64,000 nt of DNA from Oligoflexus tunisiensis (GCF_001748245.1 NZ_BDFO01000001.1:4603471-4667470), one strand, 5' to 3'; shown: positions 1 to 8,778, counted from the first letter of the stretch. Made by a program: numbers and translations. Notes: generated from the sequence alone by a model not told the origin.

Positions 1-2
1 TC

Positions 3-725
3 GGTGATCAGTTTGTGATCAATGGCTCCAAAGTCTGGACCTCCTATGCGGATGCCTCCGACTGGATCTTCTGCCTCGTGCGCACCGATTTCAATGTTTC
101 CAAGCAACAGGGCATCAGCTTCATGCTGATCGACATGCATCAACCCGGCGTCAAAGTCGAACCCATTCGTCTCATCAGCGGCGCCTCGCCTTTCTGTGAG
201 GTCTTTTTCAAGGATGTGAAAACGTCCAAGGACAATCTGATCGGTCCTTTGAACGGCGGCTGGCAAATCGCCAAGGCCCTGCTCACGCACGAGCGTCAGG
301 CCATCAGCGAGATCAATAAAAAACCGAGTGAACTGCCGCTCGACATCATCGCCAAACAGAAACTGGCCACCCGCGATGGCCGAATCGCCGATGAACATTA
401 CCGCCAGCGTCTGGCCGCGTGGCACATGGACAACACCGCCTTTGAACTGACGCTCGAACGCGAAACGTCCCTGCAAAAGGCGGGACACTCGCCCGGCCCG
501 GCTTCGTCGATGTTCAAACTCTATGGCACCGAACTCAACAAACGCAAGTATGAGCTGATGATGGAAGCGATCGGCTTTCAGAGTCTGGTTTGGGAAGGAA
601 CCGATGAGGCCAGGGAACGTCAGGCTGTTCGCGACTGGCTGCGTTCGAAAGGCAATTCCATCGAAGGGGGCACCAGCGAAATTCAGCTGAATGTCATTGC
701 CAAACGCGTGCTGGGCTTACCCTGA
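3..725 (+). CDS. Acyl-CoA dehydrogenase, catalytic-type subunit (5' end missing)
   Basis: The reading frame is open from the first bases (GDQFVINGSKVWTS), so the N-terminus lies outside the window. The family oxidises acyl-CoA thioesters to 2-enoyl-CoA with FAD. The visible part has the middle beta-domain (INGSKVWTSYAD) and the C-terminal helical domain ending in GTSEIQLNVIAKRVLGLP, typical of FadE-like enzymes. A Glu directly before GGTSEIQ lies where the usual catalytic base sits. The next gene starts 12 bp downstream and encodes a second, different dehydrogenase, so the two probably form a heteromeric enzyme. The family call is secure; the substrate is unknown. Confidence 0.9.
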   Translation, partial: GDQFVINGSKVWTSYADASDWIFCLVRTDFNVSKQQGISFMLIDMHQPGVKVEPIRLISGASPFCEVFFKDVKTSKDNLIGPLNGGWQIAKALLTHERQAISEINKKPSELPLDIIAKQKLATRDGRIADEHYRQRLAAWHMDNTAFELTLERETSLQKAGHSPGPASSMFKLYGTELNKRKYELMMEAIGFQSLVWEGTDEARERQAVRDWLRSKGNSIEGGTSEIQLNVIAKRVLGLP

Positions 726-737
726 AGGAGAGAAGAC

Positions 738-1856
738 ATGATGAACTGGGATATGACCGACGAGGAAAAGCTGCTCAAGGTTTCGGCTGCCAATTATTTC
801 CGTGAAAAAATGCCGATCAACCATCTGCGCCGCGTGCGCGATACCAACGATCCTATGGGTTTCCCGCGGGAAGCCTGGAAGGAGATGGCCGAACTGGGCT
901 GGACCGGTATTCTGATCGATGAAGCGCACGGCGGTTTGAATTTCGGCTTCCGTGGTCTGGGTTTGATTCTGGAGGCCGCCGGCCGACACCTGGCGGCCAC
1001 GCCTTTGCTTTCCACGGTAGCCGGCGCCAGCCGTCTTGTGCAAAGACTCGGAAGTTCCGATCAGAAGGAATCCCTTCTGCCCGCCATCGCCTCCGGTGAC
1101 AGCATCCTGGCCCTGGCGCATGATGAAAGCACACAGCACAGTCGGCAGATCGGCACGACCGCAACCACCAAGGGCTCCAGCTTTATTCTGGACGGCCGCA
1201 AATCCGTGGTCCTGGATGCTGCGCTGGCCGATCAGATTCTGGTGCTGGCCCGCACCGACAAGGGCCTCGGTTGGTTCCTGCTGCCGCAGAATGCCAAGGG
1301 TCTCGCTTGGGAACATTTCCGTTTGATCGATGGTCGTCCTGCAGCGCATCTTACCCTGCAGCAGGTGGAAGTTCCTGCGAGCGCCCGCATCGGCAGCGGC
1401 GATGCCATGGCTTCCTACGAGGACGTCTGCAATGCGGGAGCGGTCAGCCTCGCGGCGGAAATGCTCGGAGCGGCCAGCGCCGCCTTTGAAATGACGCTCG
1501 CCTATCTCAAGGAACGCAAACAGTTTGGGGTGCCTATTGGTTCCTTCCAGGCTTTGCAGCATCGCATGGCCAATCTTTACTGCGAGCTGGAGGTTTCCCG
1601 CTCAGTGGTGCAACGTGCTCTCGCTGCGCTGGATGAAAATCATCCTCAGGCCACGATGTTCGCGAGCCTCGCCAAGGGCAAACTCAACGAAGTTTTCCAT
1701 GCCGTCGCCACCGAATCCATTCAGCTGCATGGTGGCATCGGCATGACCGATGAACACAATATAGGCTTTTTCCTGAAGCGCAGTCGTATCAACTCCGAAC
1801 TCTTTGGCAGCGCCAGCTTCCATCGGGATCGCTATGCCCGCGCCGGAGAGTTTTAG
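738..1856 (+). CDS. Acyl-CoA dehydrogenase, probable non-catalytic partner subunit
   Basis: The 372-aa protein has the acyl-CoA dehydrogenase fold: an N-terminal helical domain, a middle beta-domain, and C-terminal signatures RKQFGVPIGSFQALQHRMANL (about 258-278, the conserved FAD/dimer helix region) and QLHGGIGMTDEH (about 335). The C-terminus reads ELFGSASFHRDR and lacks the EGT-type segment that carries the catalytic Glu in most homologues and in the preceding gene. This is the known pattern of alpha2beta2 dehydrogenases such as mycobacterial FadE26-FadE27, where only one subunit is catalytic. The ATG follows AAGGAG by 7 bp. A crotonase follows at 18 bp, so the three genes form one operon. 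Confidence 0.88.
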   Translation: MMNWDMTDEEKLLKVSAANYFREKMPINHLRRVRDTNDPMGFPREAWKEMAELGWTGILIDEAHGGLNFGFRGLGLILEAAGRHLAATPLLSTVAGASRLVQRLGSSDQKESLLPAIASGDSILALAHDESTQHSRQIGTTATTKGSSFILDGRKSVVLDAALADQILVLARTDKGLGWFLLPQNAKGLAWEHFRLIDGRPAAHLTLQQVEVPASARIGSGDAMASYEDVCNAGAVSLAAEMLGAASAAFEMTLAYLKERKQFGVPIGSFQALQHRMANLYCELEVSRSVVQRALAALDENHPQATMFASLAKGKLNEVFHAVATESIQLHGGIGMTDEHNIGFFLKRSRINSELFGSASFHRDRYARAGEF

Positions 1857-1873
1857 AGCGGAAAGGAGAGCAG

Positions 1874-2665
1874 ATGATGAACGAATCCAAAATTCTGGTC
1901 GAACGTCATGGTTCCATTCTGTCCATCGGCATCAATCGTCCGGCCAAGCGCAATGCGATTGATGTTGAAATGTTTTTTGAGATCGCCACGGCCTATGGAG
2001 TCCTGGATCAGGATCCGGAACTCCGGGTGGGCGTGGTCCATGCGATCGGGGATCATTTCTGTGCCGGCCTGGATCTTACGAAGTGGCAACACATTATCGC
2101 CGGCGGCCACATGCCCGAGTATCCGGAAGGATCCTGCGATCCTTTTGCCATGACCGATGGCCGCATCTGTCGCAAACCCATCATCTTCGCGGTCCAGGGT
2201 ATCTGCTATACCTTTGGCGTCGAAAGCATGCTGGCGGCTGATATTCGCATCGCCGCTCGCGATACCCGCTTTGCTCAGCTGGAAGTGAAACGCGGTATTT
2301 TTCCCTTTGGTGGGGCCACGGTGCGCCTCGTACGTGAAATCGGTTGGGGACATGCCATGCGCTATCTTCTGACCGGCGATGAAATGTCAGCTGAGGAAGC
2401 GTATCGGCTCGGCCTTGTGCAGGAACTGGTGGAACCTGGACAGCAATTTGATCGGGCCATGGAACTGGCCGCGACCATTGCAGCCCAGGCCCCGCTCGCG
2501 GTTCAGGCCACGCTCGCATCGGCCCGCGAAAGCCTGCGCGACGGCGAGGATCTGGCCTTTGCCGGCCTCTTCCCACGCCTCCTGCAGATCGCCGGCACGG
2601 ATGATGTGCAGGAAGGTCTGCGGGCCTTCACGGAACGGCGTCCCGGAGCGTTTGCCGGACGTTGA
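1874..2665 (+). CDS. Enoyl-CoA hydratase/isomerase (crotonase) family protein
   Basis: The 263-aa crotonase-fold protein should hydrate or isomerise the enoyl-CoA made by the two upstream dehydrogenases. It shows the oxyanion-hole segment HFCAGLDLTKW, then YTFGVESMLAADIRIA and RFAQLEVKRGIFPFGG. The Glu residues in the last two segments align with the two catalytic glutamates of rat mitochondrial enoyl-CoA hydratase. Length is normal. AAGGAG lies 5 bp before the ATG, and the gene is 17 bp after the second dehydrogenase. The substrate could be a fatty acid, a steroid side chain or an aromatic CoA ester; the sequence does not decide. Confidence 0.9.
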   Translation: MMNESKILVERHGSILSIGINRPAKRNAIDVEMFFEIATAYGVLDQDPELRVGVVHAIGDHFCAGLDLTKWQHIIAGGHMPEYPEGSCDPFAMTDGRICRKPIIFAVQGICYTFGVESMLAADIRIAARDTRFAQLEVKRGIFPFGGATVRLVREIGWGHAMRYLLTGDEMSAEEAYRLGLVQELVEPGQQFDRAMELAATIAAQAPLAVQATLASARESLRDGEDLAFAGLFPRLLQIAGTDDVQEGLRAFTERRPGAFAGR

Positions 2666-2667
2666 AC

Positions 2668-2790
2668 TTTTTGCGGCCAGGGTTTCCTTGCAGTCCAGGG
2701 AAACTCTGGCATCCGGGCCTTGGCCAAACGCAGATTTTTTTCGCCAGGGTTGTCCTGCGGCCCAAGGAAACTCTGCCATCCGGCCCCTCA
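2668..2790. repeat. Two tandem imperfect hairpin repeats, period 67 bp
   Basis: The gap between the crotonase gene and the barrel gene holds two diverged copies of one unit. GCCAGGG occurs at 2676 and 2743, GGAAACTCTG at 2699 and 2766, and CATCCGG follows in both. In the first copy CCAGGGTTTCC (2677-2687) pairs with GGAAACTCTGG (2699-2709) apart from one G:T pair. The second copy has a weaker stem. A poly-T stretch (2735-2741) precedes the second copy. They could be terminators, an RNA element or an intergenic repeat family. Confidence 0.6.
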
Positions 2791-2809
2791 GCCCTTCCAC
2801 GAGGTCATC

Positions 2810-3892
2810 ATGCGGGTTGTCCTTGTCCTGCTTTCCTGGCTTTGCTTCTGCCCGAAGGCAGCAGCGGCCCCGGCCTCAAGCCCACCCGCTTCCTTTTCGC
2901 GCCTTTTGCCCGTCCTGTTTTATACTCCGGACACGGGTCTCGGTGCCGGCGCCTTTCTGATTCGCAATCTGGATGAGCCGGATCAGGGTGATCCCTCACA
3001 GCTCGTGGCCTTTGCGACCCTGACCCAAAGAAAGCAGATCATCTCCCGCGTGGAACCAAAGATCTATTGGGACGCCGGCCGTTGGGAATGGAGTGCTCAG
3101 CTCTCCGCCCAGGATTTTCCCAGTGAATACTATGGTCGCGGTTCCGTGGAGCTGCATCCGGATGATCCGGAAGCCTATGAAGACAAAAGCTTCAGCGTGG
3201 AAACGCGCCTCAAACATATGTTTTATCAACACCTGTTTTGGGAATTTGAACTGGGGACCGGCTGGCAACGCTTCACGGCCCAGCACGATGAACCCACACC
3301 CCTGGTGGATGCCGAGTTCGCGCGCTGGGGGCACAAAAGTCAGCAGCAAAACCTGGCCCTCGCCCTCGGCCATGACAGTCGCCCGAGTCGCGTGCGTCCC
3401 ACGACCGGCCACCTTCTGCGGATCCTCTATCGTCATCAACGCTTTCAAACGAACACAGACGAGGGCCACTTTGGAATGAGCGGCCTGGACTGGAAACAGT
3501 ACGTGACCTTGAATCCGCGGCAGTCGCTGGCCTTCCAGCTGGCCGCCGCGCAGATGGACCAGGTGGAAGTGCCCTTTTATTTTTTACTGGGCCTCGGCGG
3601 CAATCAGGTGCTGCGTGGATTTTATGGCAATCAGTTTCGCGACCATGCCATAAGCTATGGCCAGGCCGAATGGCGAACCCTGTGGGCGGAAACCTGGGGC
3701 TTTCGCATCTTCGCCGGTGTGGGCGCACATGCCGAACGCCTGACGAGCCTTGAGGAAGCGTCGGGCCAGGCCGCAGGCGGCGTCGGCATCGACTACTTTC
3801 TCGATCGCAAAAGCATGAACAATCTGCGGCTCGACCTGGGCTTCAGTCAGGATAATGTCGGCGTTTACTTTCTTTATGGCAACGCTTTCTAA
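2810..3892 (+). CDS. Omp85/surface-antigen-like outer-membrane beta-barrel protein
   Basis: The protein has 360 aa with a signal peptide (MRVVLVLLSWLCFCPKAAAA). It ends in an aromatic-rich strand with C-terminal Phe (VYFLYGNAF), the usual signal for barrel insertion. Near residues 258-275 it has GLGGNQVLRGFYGNQFRD, like the VRGF loop motif of Omp85/TpsB barrels. No POTRA domains are seen, so it resembles short barrel-only Omp85 relatives. I chose ATG 2810 because it directly precedes the signal peptide; the frame stays open further upstream. The 3' end overlaps the convergent HAD gene by 4 bp. Function beyond an outer-membrane pore or secretion role is unknown. Confidence 0.75.
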   Translation: MRVVLVLLSWLCFCPKAAAAPASSPPASFSRLLPVLFYTPDTGLGAGAFLIRNLDEPDQGDPSQLVAFATLTQRKQIISRVEPKIYWDAGRWEWSAQLSAQDFPSEYYGRGSVELHPDDPEAYEDKSFSVETRLKHMFYQHLFWEFELGTGWQRFTAQHDEPTPLVDAEFARWGHKSQQQNLALALGHDSRPSRVRPTTGHLLRILYRHQRFQTNTDEGHFGMSGLDWKQYVTLNPRQSLAFQLAAAQMDQVEVPFYFLLGLGGNQVLRGFYGNQFRDHAISYGQAEWRTLWAETWGFRIFAGVGAHAERLTSLEEASGQAAGGVGIDYFLDRKSMNNLRLDLGFSQDNVGVYFLYGNAF

Positions 3893-4512
3893 CGCCAGAG
3901 AAAGTCCAAAGGTGCCTCCAGAAGATCACCCTGCAGGTGAAACGCCTGCAGTCCGGCCCGGCGGGCGCCTTCGACATTCTCGCGGTTGTCATCGATAAAA
4001 AGCGTGCGGGCGGGATCCAGCCCATGCCGATCGGTGACATAACGATAGACTTCATGATGCGGTTTTCTCAGACCGATGAGATGAGAATAATAGGCAGCCT
4101 CAAAACAGGCATCAAAATTTTTCCCGCGCAAATCCTCGGCAATGATTTGATCAAAGGCGGCCTTATGAATGGCATTGGTGTTGCTCAAAAGAAAAACCCG
4201 GCGGCGGGCGGCCACCTTTTCAACGAAGGCCATGCGGGCGATCGGCAGACGGCCGAGCATGGCATTCCAGGCCTGGTTGATCGCCTCCACAGTCAGCGGC
4301 ATGCCGGCCAGTTCCACAAGGCCCTGATGAAAATGCTGCGGTTCGATCCGACCGGTTTCCAGATCATCAAAGAGCGGACTCTGTTTGGTCTGTTGATAGT
4401 AATGATCGCTGCGGGGTCCGAGCAGTCCCCGCAAGGCTCTTTCGGTGGCCTGGTAGTTGATATCGAGCAAAACGCCGCCCAAATCAAAAATGACGGCATC
4501 ACAGTCCTGCAT
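3889..4512 (-). CDS. HAD superfamily hydrolase (subfamily IA phosphatase)
   Basis: The 207-aa cytoplasmic protein carries the four HAD motifs in order: FDLGGVLLD (nucleophile Asp, about residue 10), LLSNTN (motif II), the Lys of GLRKPH (motif III) and LFIDDNRENVEGA (motif IV). The form of motif I, FDLGG with a helical cap, is typical of YihX/FMN-phosphatase-like enzymes that hydrolyse small phosphorylated metabolites. The substrate cannot be told. It starts 63 bp from the divergent SDR gene and converges with the barrel gene, with overlapping stop codons. Confidence 0.88.
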   Translation of the reverse strand: MQDCDAVIFDLGGVLLDINYQATERALRGLLGPRSDHYYQQTKQSPLFDDLETGRIEPQHFHQGLVELAGMPLTVEAINQAWNAMLGRLPIARMAFVEKVAARRRVFLLSNTNAIHKAAFDQIIAEDLRGKNFDACFEAAYYSHLIGLRKPHHEVYRYVTDRHGLDPARTLFIDDNRENVEGARRAGLQAFHLQGDLLEAPLDFLWR

Positions 4513-4575
4513 GCTTGTCTCCCCGCGCTTCCCACTTTAATATTTGGCAGAGCTTGAACATGGAAAGGAATCATC

Positions 4576-5349
4576 ATGACAGAAAAATGGGCGATCGTCA
4601 CGGGCGCTTCCGGTGGAATTGGTCTCGATATCGCAAGGCTGTTGGCCGCGCGCGATTATCATCTGGTTCTGGTGGCCCGCTCCAAGGATAAACTGGAGGA
4701 GGCTCAAAAGGAGCTGGCCCAGGATTCCCGCCAGGTCCGGATCATGGTTCAGGATTTGACTCGCCCCGGTGCCTGTGACGCCCTGGTGAAGCAGACCGAC
4801 AGCTGGGGTATCGTGCCGGAGGTTCTCATCAACAATGCCGGCGTGGGGGCCTGGGGACCTTTTCTGGACGGCAACCTCGAACTCGCCCGGGACATGATGA
4901 CTCTGAATATGGATGCCCTGGTGCAGTTGACCCATCACTATGGCCGCAGGATGCGGGAGCAGCAGCGCCAGGGTTATATGCTGCAGGTGGCCTCAAGTGC
5001 CGCCTTCCAACCCCTGCCCTCCTATGCCGTCTATGCTGCGACCAAAAGTTTTGTGCTGAGTTTTTCCCGTGCGTTCAACTACGAGGCCCGGCGCCATGGG
5101 ATCAGTTCCACCGCACTGTGTCCGGGTCCCACCTCCACGTCCTTCTTTGACAGGGCCCAGCACAAGCTGAACTCGTCGTTCCAGGCCTTGATGATGAAAT
5201 CACCGGATGTCGCCCGTCAGGGTCTTGATGCGATGTTTGCCCGCGATGAATGTCATGTCGCGGGTTTCATGAACAAGGTGACGGCCGCGCTGCCCCGCAT
5301 CATGCCGACCAGCATGATCATTCGCAGTGCGGCCTTGTTTATGAAGTAG
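4576..5349 (+). CDS. Short-chain dehydrogenase/reductase (SDR family)
   Basis: The 257-aa classical-type SDR should be an NAD(P)-dependent oxidoreductase. It shows the Rossmann motif TGASGGIG (about 9-16), NNAGVGAWG (about 91) and the catalytic YxxxK as YAVYAATK (about 155-160) with the upstream Ser in ASSAAF. An Arg in VARSKDKL after the second strand favours NADP. AAGGAATC precedes the ATG. It is transcribed divergently from the HAD gene. Substrate is unknown; the shape resembles the YdfG/DltE-like group. Confidence 0.92.
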   Translation: MTEKWAIVTGASGGIGLDIARLLAARDYHLVLVARSKDKLEEAQKELAQDSRQVRIMVQDLTRPGACDALVKQTDSWGIVPEVLINNAGVGAWGPFLDGNLELARDMMTLNMDALVQLTHHYGRRMREQQRQGYMLQVASSAAFQPLPSYAVYAATKSFVLSFSRAFNYEARRHGISSTALCPGPTSTSFFDRAQHKLNSSFQALMMKSPDVARQGLDAMFARDECHVAGFMNKVTAALPRIMPTSMIIRSAALFMK

Positions 5350-5366
5350 AGGGCCCGGCCTGCCTT

Positions 5367-6623
5367 TCAGGGCGCTTCCGGATTGGCCACAATACCCTGG
5401 AACAGCAGCGCGCCCGTGATCCGATCGCGCAGCGCGAAAAAGAAGGGACGATCCGCCACGAATTCAGCGGTTTCCACCGGCTCGCCGGTGGTGCCGACGA
5501 TCACCGCGGTGACGGCGGCTGCTTTGAAACCATGCTCATCCATTTCCACAGCGGTTTTTTGCAGGACATCACTGATATAGGCACGACCGCCCATCTTCGG
5601 TGTTCCCAGAGGCGCCATCTGCGCCAGACCAGGATCGAAAGCGCGCTGAATGCCGATGGCCTGCAGCGAATCCGTCAGGGATTTCTCAAAAGAGAATTTG
5701 AACTTGGGAAGGGCCACGTGTGCGACCTGCTCGCTCAGGCCCTGCACCAGGCTTTGATAGTCCGCCTGCTTCAAGTTGAAGATACTGCCTTCCGCGCCTT
5801 CCGGCAGCACCAGATCGAGCTGGAAGCGACCCATGATGCCCTCACCGCTTTCCAGCGCCCCGCTGCGGAAGGCAAGGGTAATCATCTTATACTGGCCGCT
5901 GCTGGCAAAGGGCAGAAGGAAAGCCCGCTGCTGCATCATGCTCACTGTTTTGGTGGAACCATCGGCCAACTGGAAGCTGTCGCTGCTCGTCAGCTCCGTG
6001 CTGAAGGGCAGGAGCCATTGGCCCTGAAAATAAAGGGCATTGAGCAGAATGGAGGCCATGTCCGGATCCAGCTTCTGGAGGATGCTCGGAATCATGCCGC
6101 CGGTGCTTTTGCTCACCCACTCATTGATATGCTGAATCGTGGCGGCTTCGCCGAAGGATTCGCTCGTCACCACCTCGTCGTCCGGCAGGATGGAATAAAA
6201 GGTTTCGGCATCCGTTTGAAATTTTGCTGCCAGATCGAAGCTGTCGCTATTCACCCAGACAGCGTTGGCGATGCGCAGAATTTCGGAACTGCCTTCATTG
6301 TTCATGAGGTTCTGCACCAGATCGCGCACCAGCGGATTGGTTTGCACCAGGGAATATTCATCAGTTCGCAGGGCGTTTTGAATTTCCTCGAGTGTCTCCT
6401 GTTCCGTCCCGTTACTGGCCAGGGACAGAGCCAGCCATGCGCTCAGCGGGGAAAACAGGAGGTTTTCCGTCCGGACCTGGGGCGCCTGCAGCTGTTCAAA
6501 GAGGCTCCAGCCAAAATCATTGTTGGCCTGCGCGGCCTCGTTGGTCAATGGCGCTCCGGCCCAGGCCGGAGCGGAAAGTGTCGCGGTCGTCAGCACACTG
6601 GTGAGCAGAGATTTCAACCACAT
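5367..6623 (-). CDS. Secreted serpin-family serine protease inhibitor
   Basis: The 418-aa protein has a signal peptide ending near APAWAGA and a complete serpin domain: NLLFSPLSAWLALSLASNG (helix B region), NALYFQGQW (the serpin breach motif, about 205), and a reactive-centre loop KAAAVTAVIVGTTGEPVE followed by the strand ADRPFFFALRD. The hinge has small residues (AAAVTA), which suggests an inhibitor able to insert its loop rather than a non-inhibitory serpin. The scissile bond cannot be assigned with confidence. AAGGAG lies 7 bp before the ATG. Neighbouring secreted peptidases (M1, M28) suggest a role in protecting the cell from its own or foreign proteases; that is inference. Confidence 0.93.
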   Translation of the reverse strand: MWLKSLLTSVLTTATLSAPAWAGAPLTNEAAQANNDFGWSLFEQLQAPQVRTENLLFSPLSAWLALSLASNGTEQETLEEIQNALRTDEYSLVQTNPLVRDLVQNLMNNEGSSEILRIANAVWVNSDSFDLAAKFQTDAETFYSILPDDEVVTSESFGEAATIQHINEWVSKSTGGMIPSILQKLDPDMASILLNALYFQGQWLLPFSTELTSSDSFQLADGSTKTVSMMQQRAFLLPFASSGQYKMITLAFRSGALESGEGIMGRFQLDLVLPEGAEGSIFNLKQADYQSLVQGLSEQVAHVALPKFKFSFEKSLTDSLQAIGIQRAFDPGLAQMAPLGTPKMGGRAYISDVLQKTAVEMDEHGFKAAAVTAVIVGTTGEPVETAEFVADRPFFFALRDRITGALLFQGIVANPEAP

Positions 6624-6636
6624 GGATAGACTCCTT

Positions 6637-6661
6637 GGAAAAAGGGGGTTAAAAAACCCCC
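6637..6661 (-). terminator. Rho-independent terminator between the 230-aa unknown and the serpin gene
   Basis: On the minus strand GGGGGTT pairs with AACCCCC across a four-base loop (6644-6661), followed by TTTTT (6643-6637 region). It ends the transcript of the upstream exported protein 25 bp after its stop and lies just before the serpin ribosome-binding site, so the serpin is likely transcribed from its own promoter or by read-through. Confidence 0.8.
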
Positions 6662-6685
6662 TCGTTGTTTCAGACCATCCCAGCC

Positions 6686-7378
6686 TCAGCTGGCTTGAGA
6701 CTGACCCTGCTGAGCTGGATTTTGTTGTCCTGCTTCAGCTTCGCCTTGAGCGGGATCCTCCTGGCCGGGCTTTTCGGCATCTTCAGCCTCGCCCTGGGCA
6801 GGATCCTGTTCGCCAGGTTGTTGTTCGCCGCTTTCAGGCTTGCCGTTTTCGATTTGAGTTTGACAGCCGTTGGTGAACTGGCTGCCCGTTTGAGCTTCAC
6901 CAACCTGCACCCAATCGACCAGCGATTCGGTTCCGTCCTTGCTCACAAAGCCTTCGGCGCAGAGTGTTTTCAGGCTGCTGACATGGTCGATGAAGTCATT
7001 GCAGCTCAACTCCACATAGCCTTTGTACAGCAGGGTTTTTTCCTGATAGTTCACGCACTCAAATTCCTGAGCCGCGAGGTTTTCTTTCACCTGTTCCGCC
7101 ACGATCTGGCCTTTGCCTACGCCAGCGGCATTGTATTCAACCCACATGGGCAGAGGTCTTTTCTGAGTAATGGCGTCCCAGCGGTTTTCTGTTTTCGCGC
7201 ATTCGATGCGAATGGAGAAAGGCTTCAGCTGAGCTGAGCTTTGGAACAGACGGCAGCGCTCCTTCATGCCATCAATCGTATAGGTTCCCTCGTTACCCAG
7301 TTCCACCTGTTGGCCAGGGCCGGCCAAGGCTGTCATCGACAGAAGAAACAGTCCAGAAGTCATAACTGTGATTTTCAT
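6686..7378 (-). CDS. Exported hypothetical protein with acidic Gln/Pro-rich tail
   Basis: Not recognised. The 230-aa protein has a signal peptide (MKITVMTSGLFLLSMTALAG). The globular part (about 20-165) has six cysteines, for example MKERCRLF, IRIECAK, FECVNY, LSCNDF and KTLCAEG, consistent with disulfides in the periplasm. The last 60 residues are low-complexity, with a repeated EDPAQGEAE-type unit (QDPAQGEAED, QEDPAQGEAEA, QQNPAQQGQ). Such tails often act as flexible linkers or in surface display. It is followed by a terminator. Confidence 0.72.
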   Translation of the reverse strand: MKITVMTSGLFLLSMTALAGPGQQVELGNEGTYTIDGMKERCRLFQSSAQLKPFSIRIECAKTENRWDAITQKRPLPMWVEYNAAGVGKGQIVAEQVKENLAAQEFECVNYQEKTLLYKGYVELSCNDFIDHVSSLKTLCAEGFVSKDGTESLVDWVQVGEAQTGSQFTNGCQTQIENGKPESGEQQPGEQDPAQGEAEDAEKPGQEDPAQGEAEAGQQNPAQQGQSQAS

Positions 7379-7449
7379 AAACTATCCTTTGTAGAATATC
7401 CGTTGAAAGAACAATCCCAACGCCCGAAATCCCATCAGACGCTGAGAGA

Positions 7450-8778
7450 CTAGTCCAGAAAAAATGAAGATGGATGCTTGAGCAAGGCCATGAGTGGATC
7501 CACATTGCTTTGCAGCGAGGTATTGAAAGATCCCGGCAGGCCACTCTCCTGCGGCACGACCACGTAATCAGGATGCGTCTGGCGTGAATTCCCCATCCAT
7601 TCGCCGGCAATCACAACCAGTCGGCCTTGCTGGGCCTTCAGCTGCGGATCAACGAACAGTCGAAGCTGAAACTGATCAAAGGCGTAATCATTCATATTGG
7701 TCAGTTCCTCGCTCACCCGCGGGCGCATCTTGATTTTCCAAAGGCGCATCGAAGCCTGGTAGGCATTATCGAAGGCGGGGTCCGCATGGATCACCCAGTC
7801 CACTTTAAAGACGGGCTGCTGCCACACCTCGGTGCCTGCCGTATCATCGATGATGAAGGTCTTTTTCAGGCTGCCCAGATAGGTAAAGGCCAGACGCAGC
7901 AAAGCCTCAGGCCGGATATCCTGATACGTCCCATCGGTTTCAAAATCACCGTTGTAACGGACGCCGTAGATCGTGACGGGATACGTTTCATGGAGTTTGA
8001 TGAGCAGGGCCTTTTGATCCGATATACTGAGTTGCTCACCGAGCACGGTGATGGGCCCCTTGGGCTCAGGCTCCAGAATGGACGCGTTGGACCAGGCGTT
8101 GCAAAGTCCTTCCCAGCTTTCCGGATGCCCCGCGGTAAACGAGGCCTCCCAGGCCTGAGCCTCTGAAGGACGCCCAATACGCGCCATCATGCGATCGACC
8201 TTGGCCATGATGGAATTATCGCCCGTATAAAGAATGGGATCATAGCGTGGGTACCAATAACCCGCCCAGGGTGGAGGGACCTCACGTGTTTGCCAGTTGG
8301 GTTGATCCTTGGGACTGATGCTGGCAGGATTCAATTCCAATGGACCGTATCGTTCCATCACCTCTTGCACCACCTTCAATTCCAGATGATGATAGGCGAT
8401 ATCAGGGGCCGTCGCACGCGTGTCCCGCTCCGTGTTTTGCAGGATTTCCTGCAAGGCAAGGTATTTATGTTCCAAGGCTTGCAGTGACTCCGCCTGAGCC
8501 CCGCGCGCGATCATTCGATAATGTTCCAGAGCACGGTTGAGCTTCAAACGTAAAAAGGAAAGTTCACGAGGCGCTGGTTTTGTTTTGATCTGTTCCCAAA
8601 TCCCGGTGATGTCCCGCATCAGACTTTCGCAGGTGGCCTGTTGCAGGGCGGGACAAGGCCTGTCACCCAGAACGCTGATGGGACCCATGTTTGCCGGTTC
8701 TGCAGCCCAAGCTCCCTGCTGACAAAAAGACAAAACAATACAGACAAACCCAACGCGATACATCCGAAGTGTTTCCAT
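7450..8778 (-). CDS. Exported hypothetical protein with a repeated GPIxVLG motif
   Basis: Not recognised. The 442-aa protein has a signal peptide ending near GAWAAEP. The motif GPISVLGD occurs at the mature N-terminus and again as GPITVLGE near the middle, suggesting two related segments. The first region (about 30-150) is helical and the second is rich in beta-strand and aromatic residues (VTIYGVRYNGDFETDG, VFKVDWVIHAD). The gene follows the same direction as the downstream exported protein, 71 bp away, so the two may be co-transcribed. Confidence 0.65.
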   Translation of the reverse strand: METLRMYRVGFVCIVLSFCQQGAWAAEPANMGPISVLGDRPCPALQQATCESLMRDITGIWEQIKTKPAPRELSFLRLKLNRALEHYRMIARGAQAESLQALEHKYLALQEILQNTERDTRATAPDIAYHHLELKVVQEVMERYGPLELNPASISPKDQPNWQTREVPPPWAGYWYPRYDPILYTGDNSIMAKVDRMMARIGRPSEAQAWEASFTAGHPESWEGLCNAWSNASILEPEPKGPITVLGEQLSISDQKALLIKLHETYPVTIYGVRYNGDFETDGTYQDIRPEALLRLAFTYLGSLKKTFIIDDTAGTEVWQQPVFKVDWVIHADPAFDNAYQASMRLWKIKMRPRVSEELTNMNDYAFDQFQLRLFVDPQLKAQQGRLVVIAGEWMGNSRQTHPDYVVVPQESGLPGSFNTSLQSNVDPLMALLKHPSSFFLD

